Origin: an uncultured Chitinophagaceae bacterium
Lineage (GTDB): Bacteria; Bacteroidota; Bacteroidia; Chitinophagales; Chitinophagaceae
Direction: 5' to 3'
DNA: 64,000 nucleotides
Assembly: GCA_936908745.1 (NCBI GenBank)
Contig: CAKZFX010000011.1
Location: forward strand, 186,001-250,000
Positions within the stretch are counted from its first letter, which is position 1. Every line of letters starts with the position of its first letter. Positions 31,902 through 41,014 of the stretch are shown piece by piece. A program made the position numbers and the translations under genes. A model generated the notes under the pieces. That model saw only the letters and a program-made list of their open reading frames with translations, made no database searches and was not told the origin of the DNA.

Positions 31902-33707
31902 TTACTGCTTTTTAGTAGTTGTTTTTTTAACAGGTGCCGCCGTCTTTTTCTTAGTGGTTGTTTTCTTCACTGCTTTTTTCTTTGGCGGTGGCGGCGTATA
32001 CGGCGCTCTTTTAAACCACCATGATTGTGTACTGCTGTTGCCCACCAGGTCGGTCACCGTTACTTTTAATTCATGTACACCGTAAGGACATCTTTCATCA
32101 AAAATATAAATCCAGTTGCGGCTTTTATCATTGGTAAAACGCAGCCATTTCCCATTCAGTTCTGCCCTGAAACTCTTCACAGCAAAGTTATCGGAAGGAG
32201 TAAATACAATTCTTGAAGATGCGCTTAAATTGATCGTATCTCCTTTTCCTAAACTGTTGACTGTTGGCGGCACCACATCCGCAAAAACCTGGAAATTGCC
32301 AAAGTCTCCAAACTTAGCTGCCAGCCAGCCCGATTGCCACTCTGCTTTGCGAAGACTGGTGCCACGACCGCTTCGCTGGATAACCAATTTATCTTTCCAC
32401 TCAGCAGGAACCGTTCTGTCAGGTTTGATCCGGATTGACATATCATCATGCAAAGGAATAAGGCCATTATTCAAACTGTGAACACCTGACACGGCATAGG
32501 CTGCTGAAGAATTGGTTCTCGAATAGGTCAGCGGGATGCTGTCATACACACAACCTTCGGGCATATAGGCTTCAAAATCCGGTTTCTCCACAATATTCAC
32601 CTGCGTGGCCGTGAAAAAAGGAACGGATGACCGTGCATCCACAGGCAGGCTATCCGAATGCTGAATATAAAAGTTGAGCATGGAAGTATTGTAATTCGCA
32701 TCTTTTACTTCAATGCTGATCTTCCGGATACTTGTATCGGCCAGATTTACAACGCCATCATTTTTAATGGCTGTATATATAGCACTCAGATCGCCTGGCA
32801 TTTTTGAAACGTGCTGCAGGTACACACCGCCATTGTATTTATGCCTGTAGTCTATCTGTGCATTCAGGTAAGCCGTTTCTTTATAGTCAATATTATCCAG
32901 TACAAAACCTACCTGTGGTTCATCATTCACATATAATTTGGCAGAAAAAATCCCATTGGGATTGGTGGAGCCGCTTACTTTATCGTTGGCCTGTATCGCA
33001 AAACTTACTTTGCTTAATCCTGTTTTGATCACGGGTATTTTTGGAAGGATATAGCCGCTGTCGGTATATTTTACCGGGAAAAAAACCGGGCTTTGGTCAT
33101 ACAGGCTTTTACTGCGGTCATACATCGCCAATCTTACCAGCGTTGGCGGCACATTGTCTTTTAGTTCAAAGCCAAACAGCAAGGGATTGAAACGTTTAGT
33201 GGTTTTGGTATCAAATATTTCAAAATGCACATGCGGGCCTTGTGAGCCGCCGGTATTACCACTGTAAGCGATAAATTGTCCTTTTGACACTTTAAATTTA
33301 TTCGCCGGGATATTCAACTCCACCGCCCATGATTCCTGCTGGTATTGCTGTTCGGTTACATATTGCTCCAGTTCAGGATAAAAATCGTTGAGATGCGCAT
33401 ATAAAGTAGAATAACCGTTCGGGTGATTGATAACGATAAAACGTCCGAAGCTCTGCGGCCGGATGCCTGCGAAAGCAATATAACCTTCGGCAGATGCATG
33501 TACCAGTTGATTTTCTTTTTGCTTTGTCCGGATGTCAAGACCCATATGCCAGTGGTTGGAACGCAGTTCACCAAAGTTGGCGGCTATTTCCAGCGGAAAA
33601 TCCATCGGGTTGCGGAAATAACCTTTGGGATATTTAGTAGAAGAAGATTGTGCGGACGACAGAAACGTATTTGCCAATAATAAAAAAAGGATCAGGGTTC
33701 TTTTCAT
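31902..33707 (-). CDS. large exported M23 family metallopeptidase with Lys-rich tail
   Basis: A 601-residue exported protein with a signal peptide (MKRTLILFLLLANTFLSSAQ). The M23 domain is at the N-terminal side (about 35-175), with zinc ligands in HMGLDIR (about 54-60) and GPHVHFEIF (about 160). The remaining 400 residues are beta-rich domains (about 180-570), and the end is strongly basic: PPPPKKKAVKKTTTKKKT...KK. A basic tail could hold it to cell wall or nucleic acid. ATG at 33,707 is preferred over the adjacent TTG. It is followed by the peroxiredoxin gene, 7 bases away. Probable peptidoglycan hydrolase; partner unknown. Confidence 0.9.
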   Translation of the reverse strand: MKRTLILFLLLANTFLSSAQSSSTKYPKGYFRNPMDFPLEIAANFGELRSNHWHMGLDIRTKQKENQLVHASAEGYIAFAGIRPQSFGRFIVINHPNGYSTLYAHLNDFYPELEQYVTEQQYQQESWAVELNIPANKFKVSKGQFIAYSGNTGGSQGPHVHFEIFDTKTTKRFNPLLFGFELKDNVPPTLVRLAMYDRSKSLYDQSPVFFPVKYTDSGYILPKIPVIKTGLSKVSFAIQANDKVSGSTNPNGIFSAKLYVNDEPQVGFVLDNIDYKETAYLNAQIDYRHKYNGGVYLQHVSKMPGDLSAIYTAIKNDGVVNLADTSIRKISIEVKDANYNTSMLNFYIQHSDSLPVDARSSVPFFTATQVNIVEKPDFEAYMPEGCVYDSIPLTYSRTNSSAAYAVSGVHSLNNGLIPLHDDMSIRIKPDRTVPAEWKDKLVIQRSGRGTSLRKAEWQSGWLAAKFGDFGNFQVFADVVPPTVNSLGKGDTINLSASSRIVFTPSDNFAVKSFRAELNGKWLRFTNDKSRNWIYIFDERCPYGVHELKVTVTDLVGNSSTQSWWFKRAPYTPPPPKKKAVKKTTTKKKTAAPVKKTTTKKQ

Positions 33708-33757
33708 CAAATCAATTTGGGTTTCGCTTACGCTAAAAATACTGGAAGTATCTCATT

Positions 33758-34102
33758 TTTTTACCACAAAGTGCACAAAGGAAAACGCTCACAAAGAATA
33801 CAAAAAGATACTTAAATCAACTTTGTGTGTACTGTGAAATTCTCTGTGCTCTTGGTGGTTTCATATACTTTTCGAAATGATACATTACCAAAATACAAAA
33901 CTACCTTCTATGATATTAAGCATTCATTAAAATAGCATTTGACGGGTAAATTTTAACAGCTGATTCATTTACCACATAGGTACATAGAAACATAGTTCTA
34001 CATAGAACGTTTTAGCAATCACTCGCTGTCGTACTCCGTGGCTTTGTGGGAGAAATCATTATATAAACGTTCCCACAAAGACACTAAGATCACAAAGCGC
34101 AT
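33758..34102. repeat. gap filled with dispersed repeats
   Basis: The 460-base gap 33,708-34,167 contains an inverted pair ACCACAAAGTGCACAAAGG...CTCTGTGCTCTTGGTGG (33,771-33,862), a third repeat type CACATAGGTACATAGAAACATAG (33,973-33,995), and TCCCACAAAGACACTAAGATCACAAAG (34,071-34,097). No gene is credible inside. The following lipoprotein gene begins at 34,168, directly after a TTTCCCACAAA motif. Confidence 0.7.
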
Positions 34103-34167
34103 ATCTCTAACACAAATGAGGTATTTACACTCATCGTTTTGTTTGTATCTTTCCCACAAATTTTCAC

Positions 34168-34755
34168 TTGAAAAAGCTGTTTTGGCTGATACCTGTTTCT
34201 TTGATCCTGTACGCCTGCCCCTTCGAATCGTCGATGCCACTTGAGCAAAGACCCGTGGAGCCGGTGGACAGTACGCTATTGGGTTATTGGTACGGTATCG
34301 TCCGCGACGGCAGTGATTTCTTTGGTATCGAAGCGCTGGACATAACGCAAAAAACAGATTCTACCTATTCTATCGTCCGCTATGGCAAAGCCGCAAAAGG
34401 CGATATTATACTTCCTGATACATCCTTTTTCACCGGTTATACGTCTTATATAAATGGGCAGCGCTACATGAACGTGGCAGGTTCTGTGGTGCTGGTGGAA
34501 ACGAGAAAGAACAAAGCGCCACAGGTAAAGACAGTACCTGTCTTTTATCTTGCTAATTTTTCTACCCGGAATGACACCATGCAGATGAAAACGATCACGG
34601 AGAACTTTACACCTGCCTGGAAAACCTTCCGCACACCGGCCGACCTGAAAAAAGCCGTCACCGATCTGACAGCCAGCCAAAAGAATATTTTCGACGATCT
34701 GTATTCACTTTCCTACCGGAAAATTCCAAAACCCGCACCAGCAAAGCCTTTCTGA
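34168..34755 (+). CDS. hypothetical lipoprotein
   Basis: A 195-residue protein beginning with a TTG: MKKLFWLIPVSLILYAC gives a lipobox with Cys at 17. The mature part has a strongly beta profile, including LLGYWYGIVRDGSDFFGIEALDITQKTDSTYSIVRY and GQRYMNVAGSVVLVETRKNK. No family is recognised. No partner: carB follows 115 bases later with its own promoter. Codon use is like that of neighbours. It is probably a real envelope lipoprotein of unknown function. Confidence 0.7.
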   Translation: MKKLFWLIPVSLILYACPFESSMPLEQRPVEPVDSTLLGYWYGIVRDGSDFFGIEALDITQKTDSTYSIVRYGKAAKGDIILPDTSFFTGYTSYINGQRYMNVAGSVVLVETRKNKAPQVKTVPVFYLANFSTRNDTMQMKTITENFTPAWKTFRTPADLKKAVTDLTASQKNIFDDLYSLSYRKIPKPAPAKPF

Positions 34756-34806
34756 TTTTCTGCAAAAAAATCCCTGCCACGCACTGCCTGAACGCTGCTA
34801 TTCCCC

Positions 34807-34814
34807 TACCTTTG
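34807..34814 (+). promoter_or_regulatory. -7 promoter box of carB
   Basis: TACCTTTG fits TAnnTTTG and predicts a leader of about 50 bases before the ATG at 34,871. No clear -33 TTTG is found at the normal distance. No arginine or pyrimidine operator is recognised. Confidence 0.5.
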
Positions 34815-34870
34815 CGCAATTTGTTTTTTCAGCAACGATTACTGCCAGCTTACCTAATTAAAAACAAAAA

Positions 34871-37696
34871 ATGCCCAAAGACAATTCAATTGGTTCAGTC
34901 CTGATTATTGGTTCAGGCCCTATTATTATCGGCCAGGCCTGCGAATTTGATTATTCCGGCACACAGGCTGCCCGCAGCCTTCGCGAAGAAGGAATTAAAG
35001 TCTATCTCATCAACAGCAACCCGGCCACCATCATGACCGACCCGATGATGGCCGACAAAGTGTACCTGCTGCCCCTGACGGTAGAAAGTATCGAACAGAT
35101 CTTACAGGAAAATAAAATTGATGCTGTGTTGCCTACCATGGGCGGACAAACAGCATTGAACCTTGCCAAAGAAGCCGAAGATATCGGCCTCTGGGAGCAA
35201 TATGGTGTGAAACTGATCGGCGTGGACATTAAAGCCATTGATAAAGCCGAAGACCGTGAAAAGTTCAGGCAGTGGATGATTGAACTGGGTGTGCCGGTAG
35301 CTACCGCAAAAACAGCCAACTCCTACCTCGAAGGAAAAGAGTTTGCACAGGAAATTGGTTTCCCGTTGGTGATCCGTCCTTCTTTTACCCTTGGTGGAAC
35401 AGGTGGGGGTTTTGTACATGATAAAGATGATTTGGATGAAGCCCTGAACCGGGGTTTGCAGGCTTCACCGATCCATGAAGTGCTGGTAGAAAAAGCAGTA
35501 TTAGGCTGGAAAGAGTTTGAACTGGAATTGCTGAGGGATGCGGCCGACAACGTTTGTATTATTTGTACGGTTGAGAATTTTGACCCGATGGGTGTGCATA
35601 CAGGCGACTCTATAACAGTTGCCCCGGCTATGACCCTCAGCGATACAGGTATGCAGCTGATGCGTAATACCGCTATCCGCATGATGCGTGACCTTGGCAA
35701 CTTTGCCGGTGGTTGCAACGTGCAGTTTGCCATGAGTCCTGATACCGAAGAGATCATTGCTATCGAGATCAACCCGAGGGTAAGCCGTTCTTCGGCGCTG
35801 GCAAGTAAAGCCACCGGTTACCCTATTGCGAAGATCGCTGCTAAACTGGCCATCGGCTATACATTGGATGAACTGGAAAACCAGATCACCAAAACAACAT
35901 CGGCCTATTTTGAACCTGCGCTGGATTATGTGATCGTGAAAATACCCCGCTGGAATTTTGATAAGTTCAAAGGCGCCAACGATACACTGGGCTTGCAGAT
36001 GAAAAGTGTGGGTGAAGTGATGGCCATTGGCCGCAGCTTTACCGAAGCGGTTCAAAAAGCTTGTCAGAGTTTGGAAAATAATGCAGTCGGTCTCGGCTAT
36101 TATGGCAAAAGCCTGATGCATGCAGACGACCTGCTGGAGTATATCAAAACACCGAAATGGGATCGCATTTTCCGTATCAAAGATGCGTTGATGGCGGGCA
36201 TTTCTGTAGGCACGATTTCAAAAGCCACAAACGGCATCGACCGGTGGTTCCTGTATGAAATACAGAAGATCTGCAACCTGGAAAAAGAGATTGCCAAATA
36301 CGATCTTGATAATATCCCGATGGAATTATTGAGAGAGGCAAAAGTGAACGGCTTTAGTGATGAGCAGATCAGCCGTATCCTTGAGCATGGTGATGAAGAA
36401 GACGTTTACAACAAAAGAAAAGAAGCCGGCATCAGCCGTGTTTATAAAATGGTGGACACCTGCTCCGCAGAGTTCGAAGCCAAAACACCTTATTTCTATT
36501 CTTCGTTTGAAGGTGGCAACACCAACGAGTCAAAAGTTTCGGATAAGAAGAAGATCATTGTATTGGGTTCTGGCCCTAACCGTATCGGGCAGGGTATCGA
36601 GTTTGATTATTGCTGCGTGCATGGTTTGCTGGCGATCAAAGAAGCCGGTTACGAAGCCATTATGATCAATTGCAACCCGGAAACGGTGAGCACTGATTTT
36701 GACATGGCCGATAAACTGTATTTCGAGCCGGTGTATTGGGAACATGTGCGTGAAATTATTGAGCATGAGAAGCCAGAAGGCGTTATCGTGCAGCTCGGTG
36801 GACAAACGGCTTTGAAAATGGCAGAGAAGCTGAGTGAAAAAGGCATCAGGATCATCGGTACTTCTTACGATAGCATGGATATTGCCGAAGACCGTGGCCG
36901 TTTCAGTGATATGCTCAAGTCCCTTGACATTCCTTATCCTGACTACGGAACAGCTTATGATGTGGACGAAGCAGTTGCGGTTGCGAATAAAGTGGGTTAC
37001 CCTGTGCTGGTGCGTCCTTCTTATGTATTAGGTGGCCAGCGTATGCGTATCGTGATCAACGATGAAGAAGTGGAAAAAGCGGTGGTGAGTTTGCTGAAAC
37101 ATATTCCGGGTAATAAGATTTTGATCGACCACTTCCTCGACCGTTGCCAGGAAGCCGAGATAGATGCCATTTGCGATGGAGAAAAATTCCATGTGATGGG
37201 TATCATGGAGCATATCGAGCCTGCGGGTATCCACAGTGGCGATAGTAATGCGGTATTACCAGCGTTCAATTTATCACCATTGGAAATACAGGACATGGTG
37301 GATTATGCAAAGAAAATTGCACTGGCGCTGAATGTAAAAGGGTTGATCAATATACAGTTTGCGATCAAGAGCGGTAAAGTATACGTGATTGAAGCCAACC
37401 CAAGAGCTTCACGTACCACGCCATTTATTGCCAAAGCCTACCAAAAGCCTTACCTCAATTATGCTACTAAAGTGATGCTGGGTGAAATAAAAGTGGCTGA
37501 CATACCGGAAGAAAAATTCCTGGATGGTTTTGCGATCAAAGAACCCGTGTTCAGCTTCAATAAATTCCCCGGTGTAAATAAAGAACTCGGTCCTGAAATG
37601 AAAAGTACGGGTGAAGCGATCCGCTTTATCAAGAACCTGCGTGACCCTTATTTCAGGCAGTTATATAAAGACCGCAGTATGTATTTAAGCAAATAA
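34871..37696 (+). CDS. carB: carbamoyl-phosphate synthase large subunit, short form
   Basis: CarB forms carbamoyl phosphate from bicarbonate, ATP and ammonia delivered by CarA, for pyrimidines and arginine. The 941 residues contain both homologous halves, each with an ATP-grasp domain: first half VLIIGSGPIIIGQACEFDYSG, PSFTLGGTGGG, EINPRVSRSSALASKATGYP; second half IIVLGSGPNRIGQGIEFDYCC, PSYVLGGQRM, EANPRASRTTPFIAKAYQKPYLNYATKVMLGE. The protein ends after the second half and lacks the 120-130 residue MGS-like allosteric domain found in the roughly 1,070-residue enterobacterial enzyme. A strong terminator follows. carA is not in the window. Confidence 0.96.
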   Translation: MPKDNSIGSVLIIGSGPIIIGQACEFDYSGTQAARSLREEGIKVYLINSNPATIMTDPMMADKVYLLPLTVESIEQILQENKIDAVLPTMGGQTALNLAKEAEDIGLWEQYGVKLIGVDIKAIDKAEDREKFRQWMIELGVPVATAKTANSYLEGKEFAQEIGFPLVIRPSFTLGGTGGGFVHDKDDLDEALNRGLQASPIHEVLVEKAVLGWKEFELELLRDAADNVCIICTVENFDPMGVHTGDSITVAPAMTLSDTGMQLMRNTAIRMMRDLGNFAGGCNVQFAMSPDTEEIIAIEINPRVSRSSALASKATGYPIAKIAAKLAIGYTLDELENQITKTTSAYFEPALDYVIVKIPRWNFDKFKGANDTLGLQMKSVGEVMAIGRSFTEAVQKACQSLENNAVGLGYYGKSLMHADDLLEYIKTPKWDRIFRIKDALMAGISVGTISKATNGIDRWFLYEIQKICNLEKEIAKYDLDNIPMELLREAKVNGFSDEQISRILEHGDEEDVYNKRKEAGISRVYKMVDTCSAEFEAKTPYFYSSFEGGNTNESKVSDKKKIIVLGSGPNRIGQGIEFDYCCVHGLLAIKEAGYEAIMINCNPETVSTDFDMADKLYFEPVYWEHVREIIEHEKPEGVIVQLGGQTALKMAEKLSEKGIRIIGTSYDSMDIAEDRGRFSDMLKSLDIPYPDYGTAYDVDEAVAVANKVGYPVLVRPSYVLGGQRMRIVINDEEVEKAVVSLLKHIPGNKILIDHFLDRCQEAEIDAICDGEKFHVMGIMEHIEPAGIHSGDSNAVLPAFNLSPLEIQDMVDYAKKIALALNVKGLINIQFAIKSGKVYVIEANPRASRTTPFIAKAYQKPYLNYATKVMLGEIKVADIPEEKFLDGFAIKEPVFSFNKFPGVNKELGPEMKSTGEAIRFIKNLRDPYFRQLYKDRSMYLSK

Positions 37697-37719
37697 GAAG
37701 AGCTATTTAAAAAAATAGG

Positions 37720-37755
37720 AAAGCCCATCTCGTGTTAAGCGGGATGGGCTTTAAA
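37720..37755 (+). terminator. intrinsic terminator of carB
   Basis: AAAGCCCATC pairs with GATGGGCTTT (37,743-37,752) in a perfect 10-bp stem with a 13-base loop. It begins 23 bases after the carB stop codon. Confidence 0.8.
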
Positions 37756-38003
37756 GTTTAATGGTTAATGGTTCTGGTAACGACCCCAGTTAGTTTTGGT
37801 CGAATGTTTTGTTGTAGCTAAGCAGTTACCAAAACTATTGTCAAATCGGCTCTTACTGGTTTCTAATTTTATCAATAATCAGGTCTACCTCTAAAAAGAT
37901 ATAAACAATTTTAATTTTAACTATTTGATTATCAATTTATTGATTTACTAAAAAAATCATCCTGATTTGACCTATCAGCCAATTGTTTTATTTTCATTGA
38001 CAC

Positions 38004-39554
38004 ATGAAATCGTCATCTGATTTTCTCTGGCACCTCATTCATTCGTTGACTAAAAACGAAAAGCTTTTTTTCAAACGGAATTTTGCAGTCAGTCGTTCCA
38101 AAACAGAATCGCTGTATATAAAATTGTTTGATGAAATAGCACGGCAAAAAGAATATGATGAAGCCGCTATTTTAAAAAAATTTGAACCGGCACTCAGCAA
38201 GAAAAACATAGCGCATCAAAAACACTATTTGCAAAAACAAATCTGCGATGCCATTATTACGTATGACAACCAGGTAAGTGATAGCCGTGATATTTATGAC
38301 CAGGTAAAACTGGTGCGTATTTATCGTAAAAAAGGTTTGATAGACGAAGCACATAGCGCATGGAAAAAAGCGGTGATCAGTGCACGCAACAGCGAATCAT
38401 TCGCCTTGCTCAATTTGTTGAAAACAGAGTTTGAGAAAATGGTACTGTCGAGCAACCACCCGGCCAGCTATGATGAATTACACGATGTGTTCAAAGGAAA
38501 CATCATTACCTATACCGAGTATGCAGAGATGATCACCCTGCGGGATCTGTATACAGAGATATTATTGCTGAAAAGAAAAGCCCATTTTGACCAGGGACAG
38601 GAGCTACGAAAAAAGACGGAGAACCTGCTGGCAAAAATAGAACGAACATCATCCTGCACTTCGTTTCAATCTTTCTGGTTCCGTCATTATTATTCTATGA
38701 GCAAGGCTACGCTGCTCTATCTTTCCAACAATAGTGCTGCGGCAATGGGATTGCTGCAACAGGTGTTTACCGCGTGGAAGCAAAACCCCCGTTATATAAA
38801 AACACATGGCGAGTATTATATTGAAGTTTTATATATGATCAATTATGCCGGTGTGCTCAACGGCGATTATCAATATGTATTGAATTGTTTTGAAGACAGG
38901 TTGAATGAAGAATTACAGGAGCCGGTACAGCGGGCCAATTTTGAAGTGGTCAAATTTCTTGCATTGAACAAAGTATATAATAAAACCGGCAAGTATGAGG
39001 ATGTGGAGACACTGGTTGATCATATGAAGAAAAAGTACCGGCATTGGGAACCCACGCTTAGCGATGACATGAATAATACGGTAAATATCTCGCTGGGAAT
39101 CGCCTGTTTTGTATTGCACCAGTATGCGGATGCACTTTATTTTATCAAAAGGGCGATCACTTATTTCCGCGATGGCCGCGAAGAACATGCCGCCGCCGCT
39201 AATATGCTGCTGTTGCTCGTCAGCTATGAAATGAATAATTCACGATTGTTTGATGCGCAATACCGCTCCACCTATAATTATTTTTATAAGCGAAAGAAAA
39301 GCCATGTGTTTGAAACAGCCCTGATCAGTTGCCTTCACCGTACTTTTTATACCACCGAAACAAAGAAAAGATCAGAAGAGTTTCAGAAAGCCCTGGAGAT
39401 TTTCAAAACCAATAAAGAAGACGTAACGCAGCAACGCTCGTTCAATATTTTTAACTACCCGGGCTGGCTGACAAGCAAAGTACTTCGTCTCGATTACAAA
39501 GAGTACGTGCAACGTCAATTAAAGAAAGAGGCAACAGCGGTACCGGCTTTATAG
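38004..39554 (+). CDS. helical-repeat protein of unknown function
   Basis: A 516-residue cytoplasmic protein without signal or membrane segments. It is almost entirely helical with TPR-like or related helical pairs (e.g. YDQVKLVRIYRKKGLIDEAHSAWKKAV, GIACFVLHQYADALYFIKRAITYFRDGREEHAAAANMLLLLVSYEM). The start MKSSSDFLWHLIHSLTKNEKLFFKRNF is distinctive. It ends tail to tail with the response regulator gene, overlapping it by 6 bases, so it may be linked to that sensory operon through antisense effects or gene order only. No enzyme motif is seen. A scaffold or regulatory role is possible. Confidence 0.75.
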   Translation: MKSSSDFLWHLIHSLTKNEKLFFKRNFAVSRSKTESLYIKLFDEIARQKEYDEAAILKKFEPALSKKNIAHQKHYLQKQICDAIITYDNQVSDSRDIYDQVKLVRIYRKKGLIDEAHSAWKKAVISARNSESFALLNLLKTEFEKMVLSSNHPASYDELHDVFKGNIITYTEYAEMITLRDLYTEILLLKRKAHFDQGQELRKKTENLLAKIERTSSCTSFQSFWFRHYYSMSKATLLYLSNNSAAAMGLLQQVFTAWKQNPRYIKTHGEYYIEVLYMINYAGVLNGDYQYVLNCFEDRLNEELQEPVQRANFEVVKFLALNKVYNKTGKYEDVETLVDHMKKKYRHWEPTLSDDMNNTVNISLGIACFVLHQYADALYFIKRAITYFRDGREEHAAAANMLLLLVSYEMNNSRLFDAQYRSTYNYFYKRKKSHVFETALISCLHRTFYTTETKKRSEEFQKALEIFKTNKEDVTQQRSFNIFNYPGWLTSKVLRLDYKEYVQRQLKKEATAVPAL

Positions 39555-40208
39555 TTCCACAATCCCGTTTTTGATGGCGTACATTGCCAACCCTACACGG
39601 CTGTGCACATTCAACCGGTTGAATAAAGATTGCCGGTAATCATCCACCGTGCGGGGACTTACATTCATTTTCTCTGCTATTTCACGATAGGCCAGCTCTG
39701 AGCAACTCCAGCGGAGGAATTCTTTTTCTTTTTCATTCAGCACTACTTCTTTCTCTGGTTCCTCACCACCCTGGTGCAGACCACTTACGAGTTTGCCGGA
39801 AACATAGTCGGACAAGTAAACATCTTTTGCCACCAATGAATCCAATGCTGTTTTCAATTCTTCCGGCTCTGTATTTTTCAGCAAATAGCCTTTGGCGCCA
39901 AGGCGAAACATTTTGATAATGCTTTTTTCATCGCTGAGCATAGACAAAGCCAGCACTTTTATCTGCGGGTGATTTTTATGCAGCCATTGCGTGGTTTGAA
40001 ATCCATCCATCTCCGGCATATTGATGTCGAGCATCACAATATCTGGTCGGCCGAGTTTGGTTATTTTATTGCGAAGGTCTTTACCGTTATCTGCTTCAAA
40101 GCTTACAGAGTAGCCTTCAAATGTATTGACCAGCTTGGCCAATGCATTGCGCAGCAGGTTATGGTCATCTGCAATCGCTACTGATATGTTCTTACTTATT
40201 TTATTCAT
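39549..40208 (-). CDS. NarL/FixJ family response regulator
   Basis: A 219-residue response regulator with an N-terminal receiver domain (phospho-acceptor Asp at about 61 in VMLDINMPEMDGF, acidic pair DD at 14-15, Lys near 106 in GYLLKN) and a C-terminal LuxR-type HTH (SELAYREIAEKMNVSPRTVDDYRQSLFNRLNVHSRVGLAMYAIKNG). It is encoded five bases after a HisKA_3 sensor kinase and completes a two-component system. Targets are unknown. Ends tail to tail with the helical-repeat gene by a 6-base overlap. Confidence 0.95.
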   Translation of the reverse strand: MNKISKNISVAIADDHNLLRNALAKLVNTFEGYSVSFEADNGKDLRNKITKLGRPDIVMLDINMPEMDGFQTTQWLHKNHPQIKVLALSMLSDEKSIIKMFRLGAKGYLLKNTEPEELKTALDSLVAKDVYLSDYVSGKLVSGLHQGGEEPEKEVVLNEKEKEFLRWSCSELAYREIAEKMNVSPRTVDDYRQSLFNRLNVHSRVGLAMYAIKNGIVEL

Positions 40209-40213
40209 ACTAT

Positions 40214-41014
40214 TTATGCTTCCTGCAAGGGCATTTCTATCACTGCTTTTGTACCTTTACCGAGCTCGCTGGTCATGGTCAGTTCGGCGCCGATAATACT
40301 TGCCCTGTTATAGAGACTTCGTAATCCCACACCGCTGCCGGAAGAAGCCGACTGGCGTTTTTCTTCTACGTTGAAACCAGCGCCATTATCACTTATCTCC
40401 AGTACAAAAGTATCTTCTCCAAACAGCATATCCACCTTTACTTCGGTTGCCTTTGCATGTTTCAGGGTATTGTTCATTATTTCCTGGAATATCCTGAATA
40501 AGAAAATCGCTTTTTGTTCGGCAATCGGCGGTTCTTCGCCTTCTGCATGAAATTTAATTGCCACGATGCCCATTTTCTTAATGGATATTAATTCAAAACG
40601 GATGGCTTCCGTCAGGCCAATATCTGCTATGCGTTCGGTATGGAGACTTTTGGTAAGGTCGGACAGGTCAAAGATAGCTTTGTTAAGCACTTCCCGTGAA
40701 TTCTGGATATGATCATATGCCACATGGTCTTTTTCAATCGGGGTTACAGATAAAGAAAGTTTGACAACTGACAGCATCTGCCCGATATTATCATGGAGTT
40801 CCTGTGCAATAGTTTTAAAGGTGTTTTCCTGTATTTCCAATTGTGAACGCAGCGCTTCTTTTTCATATTTGCTTTTCATCTTTTCCATCTCCTGCTCCTG
40901 TTTTTGCTGCCTGCGCTGGTATAAAAAAAGAATAGCAACAATAAAACCGACCAGCAGTATGCCCAGTATTATACCTAATACTACGATAAAGAAGATTTCC
41001 GGGTTTTGCTGCAT
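40214..41014 (-). CDS. sensor histidine kinase (HisKA_3 type)
   Basis: A 266-residue membrane histidine kinase: one membrane helix (about 8-31), a coiled-coil linker rich in Gln, Glu and Lys, the HisKA_3 dimerisation domain with phospho-His in AQELHDNIGQMLSVVKL (about residue 73), and an HATPase_c domain with MNNTLKHAKATEV, ISDNGAGFNVEE and SSGSGVGLRSL. There is no extracellular sensor domain, so the signal is likely received through the membrane protein encoded upstream. ATG at 41,014 is chosen; it overlaps the preceding gene by 34 bases and gives the typical short N-terminus. Confidence 0.93.
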   Translation of the reverse strand: MQQNPEIFFIVVLGIILGILLVGFIVAILFLYQRRQQKQEQEMEKMKSKYEKEALRSQLEIQENTFKTIAQELHDNIGQMLSVVKLSLSVTPIEKDHVAYDHIQNSREVLNKAIFDLSDLTKSLHTERIADIGLTEAIRFELISIKKMGIVAIKFHAEGEEPPIAEQKAIFLFRIFQEIMNNTLKHAKATEVKVDMLFGEDTFVLEISDNGAGFNVEEKRQSASSGSGVGLRSLYNRASIIGAELTMTSELGKGTKAVIEMPLQEA

